DNA of 64,000 nt from Yponomeuta sedellus (GCA_934045075.1 OW203747.1:12925894-12989893), one strand, 5' to 3'; counted from the stretch's first letter, positions 45,620 to 57,806 are shown. Notes: a model not told the origin generated them from the letters alone. A program made the numbers and translations.

Positions 45620-46409
45620 TTTCAAATACAAACCACTCAGAAAACATCGTGTAGAAAAAATGTCGCCTCTAATTTTTTATTCGATTTTTTCAACGATTAG
45701 CTGTTGGTGCCGGCTGCTATCAGTAGATGGTAGTCGTTAAGCTAAGTCAGAGGCCTAGGGCGGCTTGAAAAACTTCTGACAGTAAGATCTGCCACTAGTC
45801 TTAGTAATACTCTTTCAATGTTCATTAAAGTATTAGAATTCCACCACCACTCCAAAATTACCTACAACCGCCTTTTATCAAATGAGGTAACTTGTTCCTT
45901 AACCTGGCAACATTAAGTACGCCACCAGTCGCGCGCAGACTTATCTTGCGCGCACTCTATCGCGCGCTTCAGCGTTCCGGAGTCTCCCTGCCGACCATTG
46001 CATTTTGTCCGTGACACCGATCGCCTCGAGGATTCCGCCGCGTGCTATCGCATTATGCTTTCTGTCTCGGTCTAGCAAATGGCAGTTCTAAGCGACAGAA
46101 AGAGAAAGGGCGACGGAAAAAGGCGATTCCGTGCTGCCAGATGAGGTCCAACCCTAAGACCGCGGTGGCGGTCGGCGGTTATGGCTCGTCGGTGTATCAT
46201 TGCAAAACTATGGTCACAGAGCATATAAACTATGGTGTTAAATACCGCCGAGCCTGGCTCGCGGCTCGTCGTCAATTAAATAGTCGTCATGATATATTTT
46301 TTACTGTGCTCGCTAGTCGATCCAGTCGATCAGCGAAGCCGAGCCGCGAGCCAAGTTCGTCGGTGTTTAAAACCGCGGTTTTACTCGCCCGTCGATCACC
46401 CACTTAGAA

Positions 46410-48600
46410 GCTATAAAAGTAATGTTTTTTTTTATTTCGTGGTCTAGTGAACCTCATAGAGCCCCTTAATTCTCCTTAGTAAATTATATATGCTTACCAT
46501 ATTATTTACAAACATTTAAATACACACGATGATCAATGTTTGCATGTCGGACAACAACGACCAGCCATTGTTCTGTGGACGAGCCCTGACTTTCGTGTTC
46601 ATACAAACTAATAGCGCCGAGAGGTCTTGCTAATTGGTTCTCTTCTAATGTCTCTCTCTCTAGTACCTACTCTAAAGATAAATTGTAATCAAGGTCGTGT
46701 CTTGATCGATGCAATCGTAAACAATAGAGCACTTGCGTCGAACTTATTTTAAAGTTGCATAGCTTTTATACCACAGAAGACAGAAAAAGTGAAGACTTCT
46801 TTTTTTTTAAAAAAAAACTCTAAAAAATAAAAAAATTGGGGTCGCGAAAAATCAAGTTAAGTGCTCAAATGATAAAAAAAATTAGCGGATTTCCATAACT
46901 CGAATTAAAATACGCAGTCGTAAGGTGTATGTACACAATGTAAACGCGAGAGCAAATAAAAAAAATATCTTACTAAGCTTGAGTCCGAAGAATGCTAAGT
47001 CACATCCCACGAAATAGGCAGTCAAAATAGTTTGTCAAGTTATTTGCCGGGCATTATACTGTGACATAAAATTTTAACCGACTGCAAAAAAGCAAGACGT
47101 TATCAATTCGATGCGTTTACTTCAATTAATTGTTGTTTTGAGGTTTATTTTTTTCTATCTACTTGTTATATATAATGCTTGGGTTAAGCCGGTTAACGGT
47201 TTTATCTTACACTCGTCTTACTAAATAACGGACGTACAAATAAGACAGCATATTAACATGTAGGTACGTCCGTCACCCTTCTTGGTTAAAGGAACGCGAT
47301 CGGTTAGGGGGACTTTACCACTAAATGAAAAGATGACCGCACCAAAGTTGCGATTGTATTTTTTTCTTTGGATTTTATTACACTTCCGTCCACTGCTGGA
47401 CCTAAGCCTCCCCCAAGGCATGCCATTTAATTCTGTCCTCATCCATAAAATAATCCAGTTATATACGGAACCCCTTGTGAACGAAGACGTTGTATAATTC
47501 TGGACAGTATAAGGCCTGAATTACATTAATTAGCTTTATTTTCATGCCTTTTAAGCATGCTTTACATAGATCTAAAATAGAATAAGACGCCAGGAGTACA
47601 CCCGTAAGGAACAGCAATTTTTAGGGTAACCATTAAAATAAAATAATGGCGCAGGCCTTTTCTCAGAAAGAGAGATGGGCGTTATTACCACGCGCGTCCA
47701 CGCGGATGTACGCTTTTGGCGCCTCTGTTAGATTCCATTTTAAAACTATGTAAAGCATGCATAAAAAGCATGGAAATAAAGCAAATGTAAATTAGGCCTA
47801 GTTTTGCAGTTTCGGGCTACCGAAACATAGAAAATATAGAAATAGAACTCGTTTTTTATTATATTTTTTGCCAACCTTGCCCGGTCATAATCTATAAGGG
47901 AGGGATCTAGCAACACTGGATGTTCCAATTCAGGGATGTTATACGTGTCATAATTATGGTACTTGTACCATAATTCAGTTGTTCGTACCATGTACCATGA
48001 TACACCCATTATGGTACGCGAAAGAACCATAATTTTGCCTTTTTTGATCACAAGCACTTTTGCATCACATCTTTCGCTTTTGCTGTTGACGAGTTTTTTT
48101 TATGTACCGATATCTAGCAACACTAAAAAATCATTCATTAATTTCGTTCAGTAAGTTGATAAGAACGTTCATATCTGTGATAGTTTTTGTAGTCTGTGGA
48201 TTGTAAGTGAACTTCACAAAGTTGAACTTAGTCAGAAGTATCGAATAGCACAGACAAAAAAGAAAAAAAGCGAGTAGAGCGTTTGTTTGAACAATCTATG
48301 AAAATTCGAAGAAATTTTAATACTATAATTAAAAGGACCTGCCTAATTTATTAAATCTGTAAGAGTTTTCCTACCCGTACCTTATTTTTTTCAAAAATAC
48401 CATAATTTTTAGCGTCTGGTGCCATAATTCAAAAGTTGGCATCTAACATCCCTGTTCCAATTTTTACCTAAGACTCGTAAAAATAAAATCGTCATTAGAG
48501 CTTTTTAGCGTTGTTGTATAAATTATAAAATTAGTAAGTCATTTTGTATATAAAATAGAAACAAGCGGGCATTTATTTCTCTCAATTTTTTGTTTATTTT
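46410..48600. other. Intergenic stretch, no gene seen
   Basis: It contains a MITE at 47513-47798, RTE-tail debris near 47370-47420, and a cluster of repeated ACCATAATT/TACCAT words at about 47940-48050 and 48400-48440. No splice-bounded coding sequence was found. Confidence 0.5.
47513..47798. mobile_element. 286-bp MITE with ~70-bp terminal inverted repeats
   Basis: The left arm GGCCTGAATTACATTAATTA extends through CATGCTTTACATAG and is mirrored at the right end. Flanks are TAA and TAG, consistent with a mutated 3-bp Harbinger-type duplication. Confidence 0.65.
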
Positions 48601-48860
48601 ATTTTTGTTTTATTTACATGGAACGCGCCTTGGCATTGGCAGCCAACATGTTTTTCTTCGTCTTTCTCTCAGCTGTTATCTGTCAAAAAATAAAAAAACA
48701 AAAATTTTCCGGAAAATTTTCTAGTGACACCCATACACAAATTAGCAAGTTTTCCTCCATTTTCATCTGAAATAAATGAACCACCTAACACCTGCCCTTC
48801 TGTCCCAATGAAGTCCCAATGACTTCTTAACAGACCTCGACCACGACAAAGCCCTAGAAA

Positions 48861-51800
48861 ATGAGTAACCCACCGAGCAAGGGCGCCAGCAATGTCAGCG
48901 AAGGCAAAACCGATGGCACAAAAAGCTCCAGCAAAACTAGCGCTGATAAAAAAGAAAGCTGCTGCAAGGTTCAAAGCGAGGTATCGCTAGGAACCGAGTG
49001 CGATTGCTATGAACCGGAAAATATCAAAGATGCGGAGTACTTTTCCAAAAATGAGTTCATATACGGTGGGCCTTGGATTGTGGAGAATCGTGGCGACCCG
49101 TTCATAGATGCTATAACACCGATGAATCTGCCGCTCCAGGGCATGTTCAAGAGGTAAGCTTCGGAGGAACTCCACAAACCTAGCAACCCTGGGAGGCATT
49201 TGCCGTGCAAAGCAGCTGTCTTGAGGCAAACCCAAGGTTATTTCTGCATACATACTGCACAACGTTGCGCTCTTTTGGGGAGGGCTATGTCCAGCAGTGG
49301 ACTAGTATAGGCTGACACAACGACTACACAAAGACTGTCAAACTAAATTCTGTTCTAAAGGGAACCAATGTGCACACATTTATGCAAAAAGTTTGTGTCT
49401 AAAGAAATTGTTTTGACATACACAAACTCGCAACAGTCACATTAATTAACACATGCTTAGCTTACCAATTTGACTGCAATTTTTGTAACATGCCAATTTG
49501 CCTAACTCTGGATACTGGAATTCTATGCCTTAAAATGAAAATTAAATTAAAAATGTTTATTGAGCAGAATAAAAAATAACAATGTGGAAAGTAAATCTGA
49601 ACCATAAATTAAATTTTATCTTGGGGCACAGTTCATATAAGATTCTATGATGAATTATAACAGAGTTTTCAAATGTCTTAATATTAATCTATGGTTAACA
49701 CTGATGTACATAATGTAGACAACTAAAGTCATTGGTTCATACCGCGATTCACACCCACAGCATTCTTTTGCTCCGCTATCACCACTCCAAAAGAAATGTT
49801 ATACTTATGTATATTTTGTTTCATTCAGCCCATCCATCATCAACCCATTATGTCCCCACCGAGGGGCACGGGTCTCTTCCCTGAGGAAGGTATAGGCCAT
49901 ACTCCACCACGGGGGCCAAGTCCGGACTGGTGGAGGCTTGCAAGACTAGTGGAAGTTTTCAATTCGCCGTAAGGCCTCTGACTTGGCGTAACGAAATAGA
50001 AATCAAGAAATGTAGTAACATCCACAGAACACAATCTCTTGTACTGGTCCCAAACTAGGATACCCTGTGCTATAGTAACAGGGCAAGGACATCACAAACT
50101 TGGAAATACACGCAGACTGAGGCCACTTGTGCTAATGAAGTACAAAGGTCTGCAGTAGGAATCAAACCCACAACCTTGGTTTTAGTAGTCGAGCGTGTTA
50201 ACCGCTTGACCATCGAGGCAGTCCAACACTCCAACAAATAACAACAGCTATTGGTTGATCTAAACAAAATCCATTTGATTTTATTGGAGTCCAGGCAACT
50301 AAAAGGATTTAATTATTATATTTAGGTTATGTTGTTTTTTTTTTAAATATACTATTTAACACACAATGTATCAGGAATGAATATGCGTAATACATAATAA
50401 TAATACATTTAAATATCTAAAAAGGATGTTTATCTGGTCAGTATCATGGAAAAAGCAAATTATCATCTCTGTCTACCCTTCTGGAATACAGGCGTTTTTT
50501 TTTATATCCTGAACCATGGAATCCCTTAGTTCAATACAGTAAAAAGAAGCTAAAATTGGAATTGTTAACATTGGACAAACACCCAAACTGAGGCCTTTTT
50601 TACAAATCAAGTACTCCAACGGGGATAGAATCCACGACCTTTTTCTTGGTAGACAAGCGTGTTTTTGTTGCACCAACGAGTCAGCAGTAAATTAATAAGC
50701 ATTATAAAAAAAAAATGGTACTTACATAACCTATACGTTAATTTCGCTTTGATATCCATAGCCCGGATAGCTCAGTCGGTAGAGCATTGGACTTTTAATC
50801 CAAGGGTCCAGGGTTCAAGTCCCTGTTCGGGCGATCACTTTTTGTTTTTTCTTTTTATTTTATTTTTGCTTCTCCACTAGAAAAACAAGTTTCCTGATGT
50901 TTTTTTCTTTTATTTTCAGGAGTTTCGCCTATTACACATTGAAAGAAAGACTGCCTGTCATTATAACGAAAATCATCGATCAGGCCGCTAAGAAAGGCGT
51001 AAGTATTTTCGGTTTAAAAAAACTCAGTGATTCTAACCTCCGCTTTCTCAATTAAAAATTTCACTAAATAATTGCCTAAGTATTTAGCTTACATAGGTCC
51101 GGTTTCTGAATTGATAATTTCACTAAGTAAATACTTAAGGAATGTTCTGTCACGCTCTTTTCTGAGAAAGAGAAGAGACGGCACTACAGTTAACTATTTA
51201 CTTAACGAAATGCTCAATTCAGAAATTGGCCCTTATTATTTTTAGGGTTCCGTAAGTCAAAAGTAGAAAACGTAACCCTTATTGGATCACTTCGTTGTTC
51301 GTCCGTTTGTGAAGACCCTTTGGGCCAGTGTCAGAATTTCGCTAAGTAAATTGTTAACTATAGTGCTGCCTCTTAGAATTTGTCAGAAAGGAGCGTGACA
51401 GCACGTTACAGTGCTACACAAGAAATAAGTCTCGCGGATGTACCTGCGCAGATGACCAAATTTTGGATGTGCGGCAAGTAGATCGACCAATCAGATAGTT
51501 TCATTTTATGGCAGGCCGCGCGCCTTTGTTGCTATTGGTTGATTCAACGTCATCGATGCAGGTGTCTATTAGTTTGGCAATATTAGCGTGAGCGAAATAG
51601 GTAGCGCTACTCCGGCAATCAATTCTGCACCTTAACCGTATCGGTTAAAGATCATGTTGAATGTACTTCTAGCTTCGGGTACTTTCGTTACACTTCTTCC
51701 TAGTCTGCGCGAACGAAGATTCCCGAAGGGACTTTTATGCTGTGTAGTACTGTACTTAGGTATTTACTTAGAGGAATTCTCGGAATCTTTATCTCGGAGA

Positions 51801-54800
51801 CGCGAGAAGGTATCGAGAAATTAAAACTGTTCTCAGGGGGCGACTCTCTAAAATGCATTGTTGTTTTAGAGAATCATATTACATATTTTAAACAATCGCG
51901 ACTGTACACATAGTTAGAATATTTTCGAGGCTTACTCGCGTAGTAATTTATTGCTATTTGCTATTTATGACTGTAACGTCGTCGATACGTCGTGGTCAAA
52001 TAACAATAAATTACTACGAGATTAAGCCCCAAAAATATTGTAACTAAGAATCATATTAGTCCAGTAATGATCGTTTCATTCACACTATCGGTAGTCTGGT
52101 AACCAATCGCATTGCAATGGTATAACCCGTGCAACTTAACTCGGCGCCTCGCGCGATTAGATCTTCTTCGCGAGAGATGCCTATTTTACGCGGGTTATAC
52201 CCCTTGAATGACATTGTACTGCGATTGCTTTGCAGACTACCAAATTGAGGCAAATGACGAACATTGTCGTGCCTATACCATTGTATTGAAAAAGTATGTA
52301 AGTATTGGGGTCTAGTCTATTGAAGCTGTGAATAAATAAAATTGAAGCGTAAAAAAAGGTCATTTATGCCGAAAAATAAACGTGTATTTCAAGGTATTTC
52401 TTAATGATACGCGATACTCATGCATAGTTATATATTAAACGGCTCAAATCGAGATTACTTATTAGGTAAAACGTAGTTATCTTATTTCCCGACGTTTCGG
52501 CAGCGTTACAGCTGCCGTGGTCTCAGGTAGACTGACGTGACGTCGCAAGTACAGTCAATTATTTTTGGTAGTCACTTATTTTTCGCAGCTGGCCGACACA
52601 CTACACTCACTAAGCACTCATTCACTCACTACAACGTAGTGGTTATATACTCTTTGCTCACTACTATAAGGTATAGTCTGTTAGCTTTTAAAATATACCT
52701 CGGCTACTATCGGATAGAATCGGATATATTCGGGTAATAGAAATATCGGAACTAATATGACACATAATTTCGAAATCAGACCTCGATCATCAGTACGAAA
52801 ATCGGCGAAAACCGAAGCCTACACTAGAGCCCGGTATATTCTAAAAGCTAACAGACTATAATTACGTTTTATAATTACCTAATAAATAATCGAGATTAGA
52901 TCCATATATAACTGTATTATAAACCTATTTAGGGGCTAAAAATTCCACTCATGCCGGGTCTCGAACCCGCGACCTCTGGCTAACCGTGCCAGCGCTCTTC
53001 CAACTGAACTAAGGGGCAACTCACCGGCATCAGTGAAATTTCGAACCTCTTTACAACACTCTCTGTATTACGTACAGGCAGCCACATCCGGTTGAAGTAA
53101 TTTGCAGCCTCGAGTACTTACCTACTTTGCAGTTTGGTTTTACATCGGAATTATATCGCTGTACCCACATGATTATATTCTCTTTAATGCACCAGCCCGT
53201 GCTTAGGACAATTTTAAAAACCTATTTAGGGGCCAAAAATTCCACCTATGTCCACGACGTTCTCTAATCAGAATATATTTCCATTTTATCCCCGCACCAG
53301 AATTCCGACTTTGTCAAGTACCTCAGCAAGCTAAAATATGATCTCACGACGAACAAAGCCTATGACAAACTGACCGTGAAGTCTGAGGACGCCGAGCAAT
53401 GGAACACGTGGATCGATGACACACCCAACAAGCATTACTTCTTCAACACGTGGGTGTTCTCTGAAGCCTACGTCTACAGGCGGATCAGAGAAGGCTGCGA
53501 GCTCAGGTCAGTCTTATACATGGTGTGAGGAACTCCCACATGCACATTTAAAATATCCAAGGATCTATTTGTCAAGACGAAGTAAGAGTAAGAGTAAGAA
53601 ATGTTTATTCATAAACCATAACACCAAATAGACCATACAATATGAATGGCAACATAGAACTGAAGATTTAAATACTTACACTTAACTAACATAGACTGTA
53701 ATAATATACTAGACTAACATGCAGACACAAACAGATTATAACTATTTTAATACTACACAGGTTGATGCCAATGTGTGTTATGGTTATAAAAAGGCCGCTG
53801 TCTCAGCATATTGTCACGGGTTATGAACCCGAGACCACTGGTTTTCTGACAGGGCCTGGGCCATGCAATGGCAGTCGTTAAGTAAGTGCGGAGGTAGGGA
53901 AGAAAAGTATAAAAAAATTACAAAAATAAAAAAATGGGTTTAAAGGTTACAATAAATAATGGTCATTTGATGTTGAGACATGGGTAGAATTTGCAGCATT
54001 TTCCACTTGGAATTAAATCTAGAAATACTGAACCGAATTCCGGCTATCCAACAAAGTCTTTGGTAACCGGATTTCGATTCGACTTTTTTCAACATTGCAT
54101 GGCCTAACCTTCCTGCAATGCAGGAAGAGACCCGTGCCCCAGCAGTGGGGACTTACAAGGCTTGATATCGAAGGTAAGAATATTATTTATTGTACACTTT
54201 CAGACGTATATCTTTGTAATTATTTTATGTTTGTTTTTTCCTGGTGTACAATAATAGTTATTTGTTATACAAGAGTGCAAAGTTGCTTTTTAACCGCGTG
54301 TTCAATTTTGATGACCGAGCAAGCGAAGGATTCTAAAATTGAATCCTGAGCGTTACCGAGGGAATCAAAAGAGCACGAGGTGAAAAATCTTTGCACTCGA
54401 GTGCAACACGTAACTTTTCATTCCACCTCAGCGAGGAAATGACTAAATGCAAAAAAAAAAAACGTTTACAATCACAAGATAGGTACACTTTTATTTCAGT
54501 TTAGGTATTAATTACTACATTATGACAGGTAAGTATTACAGAATAATCTTTAAATTATAACAAAATAATACTAAGGTATAATTAAGAAAATTTTAAAGTA
54601 ACGTTGCTACAGTTATTTAAATTGAGTGTAATATTTTTTTAATTCACAAACTTAGTGCACACGATGTTCTAAATTCAATTTACTTTATCCTCTAGAGAAT
54701 AAAAACGGCTTTTCCACTTAATTATTGAAGATTAAAAATACTCTTTCCGAGATGGTGGGATGAAAAGAATATTCTTATCTTATCTTATGATCATAGGATA

Positions 54801-57328
54801 CAATTGGCGGCCAATTGCTAAAAGCAATTAATTTGTTTATTCCAGTTTTTTTTGTTTTTTTCTGATCCAGGACTACCGCTAGTGGCATTTTTCCGAGCGC
54901 TTCCGTGCTTCGGAAGGCACGTTAAGCCGTTGGTGCCGGCTGTCATGCAATGGCAGTCGTTAAGCCATGTCAGAGGCCTTATGGGCGGATAACTTCTGAC
55001 AGTAAGGCCCGCCACTGTCTTACAATCCTCCACCAACCCGGACTTGGCCCCCGTGGTGGAGTATGAACTAACCTTCCTGCGATGCAGGAAGAGACCCGTG
55101 CCCCAGCAGTGGGGGCATACAAGGGTTGATAACGATCCAGGAAGTGCCTGTGTCGTGTGATAGTTATTGTTATTATTATAATCGAGCCCTAACGAAAGTT
55201 AGATAGATAGAGAACACTTTATTGCCCAACCAGAAATATATTAGAACCGTGATTTCTTAAATCTAAGTAACGTTATACAATTGGCGGTCTTATCGCTTTG
55301 CGCTACCTTTGGATGGCGTGGATTGCATGAAGAATATAGTAGGTACGTGGTGCATGTACATAGATACATAGAATATTCTTTATTGTACACAGAAATTACA
55401 GTAACAGAAATTATATAAAATTACAGTACAAATGGCGGCCTTATTACTAAAAGCAATTTCTTCCAGGCAACCATAGACGGAGACAAGGGAGAAATTAGAG
55501 ACGGGTAGTCGGTGCAATACAGAAATATTGAAATTAGTAGTTCCACGAAATTTATGTACATAAATAATTGAATCGAAAATATATTGATACCAAACAGCAA
55601 ACAATAATTACTATAGTATTTTCTAAGGTTAACACGAGCAGTAAACATAATTAAAACCGTGGTCCCGGATGACATGGTCATCCGGGACCACGGCATAAAT
55701 CCGTATAAAAACAGTTTTAATTAATAATTACTATCTTTTAAAAACCTATTTAGAGGCTAAAAATTTCACCCATGCCGGGATTCGAACCCGCAACCTCTGG
55801 CTATCCGTGCCAGCGCTCTACCAATTGAGCCAATGGGCGACTCACCGGCATCAGTGAATTTTCGAACCTCTACACTATTCTCTGTATTACGTACAGGCAG
55901 CGACATCTGGCTTAAGCAAATTGCATCACTTACAGCCCCGACTACCAACTTAAATATTGCTCATTTCGTGTCAAGACTTGACTTTGGCAGAATTTGTCGA
56001 CATCAACTGGTTGCCATATCAATAAGAAATAATAATACTTTGCAGTTAGGTTTTACATCGGAATGATATCACTGTACCCACATGATTATACTATTTTTAT
56101 TTTTAATGCACTAACCCGTGCTAAGGACAAATTTAAAAACCTATTTAGAGGCTAAAAATATCACCCATGCCGGGATTCGAACCCGCAACCTCTACTACAG
56201 AGAATAGTGTAAAGAGGTTCGAAATTTCACTGATGCCGGTGAGTCGCCCATTGGCTCAATTGGTAGAGCGCTGGCACGGATGGCCAGAGGTTGCGGGTTC
56301 GAATCCGGGCATGGGTGAAATTTTACTTCACGAGTCTCCAGGTCCCGCCCACATAATAATAATAATATTATTCATGGACATATTACACAGATCTCGTTAG
56401 CCCTATACTAAGTACAACTAAATGACTTGTGTTATAGGTGCTACGACGATAGATTTAATACAATAAATACATAGATAACATCCAAGACCCGAGACAAACT
56501 AGAAAAGTTCGTTTCCCAGTTTGACCCGGCCGGGGATCGAACCAGAGACCTTCGGTTTTATAGTCAGCGTGCCAAACCGATTATGTCATCATCAGTCATC
56601 CCGCCTTACAGCAAGGGCCTCCAGAACTTCGACCCGTTCCGCGAACAGAAGGAGAAGTCCGTGGCGACGGCTCTTCCCCAGATGTGTGTGGTGGCCGACG
56701 AGTTGGAGAGGATGCTCAATACACCTGAGAAAAAGGCGGCGCAGTTCCAGACACTGCTCAAGGTAATGCCGATAGCATGCAGCGTCACGATTATGTAACT
56801 TCTCACGTATACACATATTGTTCGTTATCAACCCTTGTATGCCTCCATACTCCACAAGGTTACTCCATACTCCACCACGGGTGCCGAGTCCGGGTTGGTG
56901 GAGGATTGTAAGACAGTGGCGGACCTTACAGTCAGAAGTTCCGCCCATAAGGCCTCTGACATGGCTTAACGATTGCCATTATATGACAGCCGGCACCAAC
57001 GGCTTAACGTGCCTGGCGAAGCACGGAAGCGCTCGGAAAAATGCCACTAGCGGTAGTCACGGGACGCTGTACCCATCCTGTACCTGACCGCGCCTCTTGT
57101 TGCTTAACCAACTGATTGATTCCAGTCACTCGGTTCGCCTAGGCCACGAGCGCTTTGCGAAAGTTAATAGAACCTGATTGCCACCAGCTGGACCTGTGGT
57201 CGAACCGCTGCGACATGTCCCACTCTGCAGGCGAGCAGGTGCAGCTGACATCCCCCCACGGCGCCGAGTATCCTGAGACCAAACTCGAGATCCTCGTCGA
57301 CCCGGTCAAGCTGCTCGATCAGCTCAAG
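48861..57328 (+). CDS. ARMT1: ARMT1-like damage-control phosphatase, first five coding exons
   Basis: Exons 48861-49153, 50920-50998, 53301-53506, 56612-56762 and 57188-57328 join in one frame to give 290 codons. All have GT/AG borders. Family marks in order: PWIVENRGDPFIDAITPMNL, RSFAYYTLKERLPVIITKII, WVFSEAYVYRRI, YSKGLQNFDPFREQKE-like residues, and DLWSNRCDMSHSAGEQ (the conserved N and D of DUF89). DUF89 enzymes are metal-dependent phosphatases that remove damaged phosphometabolites, and human ARMT1 has also been reported to act on protein carboxyl groups. The family is about 440 aa, so roughly 150 residues, including the DNxGxE metal site, should lie beyond 64000; I found no further exon in the window. 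Residues 10-45 are Ser/Lys-rich and probably disordered. Confidence 0.88.
49840..49990 (+). mobile_element. Dispersed repeat R, partial
   Basis: Forward R start to the TTGGCGTAACG block, in ARMT1 intron 1. Its GAGGGGCACGGGTCTCTTCC variant matches the copy at 7765. Confidence 0.7.
50050..50222 (-). mobile_element. tRNA-related SINE C
   Basis: On the minus strand a tRNA-like head (CAAGCGGTTAACACGC, GGGTTTGATTCC) is followed by the tail CAGGGTATCCTAGTTTGGGA, which is shared with other family C copies. A more decayed relative lies at about 50510-50690. Confidence 0.6.
50761..50833 (+). tRNA. tRNA-Lys (UUU)
   Basis: A 73-nt sequence folds as a full cloverleaf. The acceptor stem is GCCCGGA with TTCGGGC. 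The D arm is GCTC...GAGC. The anticodon stem is TTGGA/TCCAA around CTTTTAA, giving anticodon TTT. The T arm is CAGGG TTCAAGT CCCTG. Both internal promoter boxes are intact. A T-run starts 6 bases after the gene (TTTTTG), a plausible RNA polymerase III terminator. It lies sense in ARMT1 intron 1, 87 bp before exon 2. Confidence 0.97.
51103..51225. mobile_element. 123-bp MITE (TTTCTGAATTGA ends)
   Basis: TTTCTGAATTGA and TCAATTCAGAAA form the ends, with longer imperfect arms (CACTAAGTAAATA mirrored by TATTTACTTAACG). Related to 5266-5381 and to the host of MITE303 at about 9003. Confidence 0.65.
51243..51330. mobile_element. Mariner-like TIR fragment
   Basis: AGGGTTCCGTAAGTCAAAAG then AACCCTTATTGGATCAC matches the terminus of a very common insect non-autonomous family. 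Only one end is seen. Confidence 0.45.
52070..52300 (+). repeat. Dispersed repeat, uninterrupted copy
   Basis: Paralogue of 29275-29785 without the MITE. Marks are CGGCGCCTCGCG and GCGGGTTATA. It provides the empty site. Confidence 0.55.
52672..52860. mobile_element. 189-bp MITE (TATAGTCTGTTAGCTTTTA ends)
   Basis: Terminal inverted repeats TATAGTCTGTTAGCTTTTA and TAAAAGCTAACAGACTATA. It sits inside a copy of the 242-372 MITE family, whose arms lie at about 52428-52480 and 52862-52921. A diverged copy is at about 57440-57632. Confidence 0.7.
52918..53260 (-). mobile_element. tRNA-SINE T composite
   Basis: A reverse SINE (linker, body, head) is followed by about 80 bp containing GGTTTTACATCGGAAT and CCCACATGATTATA. 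A second reverse tail and linker end the unit. The same arrangement recurs at 55738-56165. Confidence 0.65.
54098..55139 (-). mobile_element. Two reverse R copies with AT-rich spacer
   Basis: Short R 5' fragment at 54098-54170 and a longer copy at about 54868-55139. The spacer (54171-54860) is AT-rich without a recognisable gene. Confidence 0.65.
55200..55540 (-). mobile_element. Two LINE 3' end fragments
   Basis: About 55200-55310 and 55375-55535 both begin on the + strand with a reversed tail (ACACTTTATTG, CTTTATTGTACAC) and continue with the GGCGGCC/AAGCAATTTCTTCC block. The forward version of that block is at 31100-31252. Confidence 0.55.
55657..55693. repeat. Perfect 17-bp-stem hairpin
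   Basis: CCGTGGTCCCGGATGAC and GTCATCCGGGACCACGG are separated by ATG. Flanks match the MITE at 63585-63716, so it is probably an element's centre. Confidence 0.6.
55738..56330. mobile_element. tRNA-SINE T composite followed by fold-back copy
   Basis: A reverse SINE without tail (55738-55925) is followed by about 150 bp. The segment GGTTTTACATCGGAAT...CCCACATGATTATA comes next, then a reverse tail and linker, and then a switch to a forward head and body (from about 56192). The junction joins reverse B-box side to forward head within the tRNA region. Confidence 0.7.
56480..56580 (-). mobile_element. tRNA-related SINE fragment
   Basis: The reverse B box GGGATCGAACC follows ACATCCAAGACC, as in family C. 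It ends about 30 bp before ARMT1 exon 4. Confidence 0.45.
56826..57154 (+). mobile_element. Dispersed repeat R, near full-length
   Basis: Forward R from TTATCAACCCTTGTATG to GGCCACGAGCGCTT, lacking part of the 5' block. Ends about 33 bp before the ARMT1 exon at 57188. Confidence 0.75.
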
Positions 57329-57684
57329 GTGAGCCAACACTGGGTGTGATGAAGAGACTGCATGAGCCTTTGGACCCACCTCCTGAAATACTGCTGTTCG
57401 TGTGTCTGGCCGCAGCACTTAAGTTTTCTATACCTTTTCAAAACCTATAACTACTACTATCGGCTACTATCGGATAGAATCGGATATATTCGTGTAATAG
57501 AAATATCGGAACTAATATGACACTTAATTACGAAATCGGAACTCGATCATCAATACGAAAACCGGCGCAAATTGGCGAAATCCGAAGCCTACTCTAGAGC
57601 CCGAGGTATATTCTAAAAGCTAACGGACTATTATTACGTTGTACCTAATAAATAATCGATTAGACCCGTTTAATATATAACTGT

Positions 57685-57806
57685 GTATTAAAAAACTATT
57701 TAGGGGCTAAAAATTCCACCCATGCCGGGACTCGAACCCGCGACCTCTGGCTAACCGTGCCAGCGCTCTATCCAACTGAGCTAATGGGCGACTCACTGGC
57801 ATCATT
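57685..57806 (-). mobile_element. tRNA-SINE T, reverse copy
   Basis: Linker, B box (GGACTCGAACCC on +), A box and start of the head; no tail. It lies just before the Harbinger element. Confidence 0.75.

Larger units (their letters stand above)
43470..46154 (+). mobile_element. Tc1/mariner-group transposon, apparently complete
   Basis: Terminal inverted repeats of about 36 bp share GACCTCATCTGGCAGCACGG. They lie between TAA at 43467-43469 and 46155-46157; the true duplication may be TA. The element contains an open two-exon transposase, a Harbinger-like exon fragment near its left end, and a reverse R fragment at about 45700-45812. Confidence 0.85.
43453..46402. mobile_element. Palindromic MITE interrupted by a Tc1/mariner-group element
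   Basis: The left end GATCGACAGGCGAGTAA (43453-43469) continues after the inner element as GACCGCGG (46158). The mirror is near 46366-46402 (CCGCGGTTTTACTCGCCCGT then CGATC). The uninterrupted MITE would be about 260 bp. Its opposite arm gives an independent model of the empty site. Confidence 0.7.

Noticed and set aside
48614..48679. Possible minus-strand terminal exon (22 codons with stop, acceptor-like TTTTTTGACAG, AATAAA downstream)
   Set aside because: It would end KNMLAANAKARSM and has good borders, but no upstream exon was found. It would have to lie antisense to ARMT1. I cannot identify the protein; kept only as a note.
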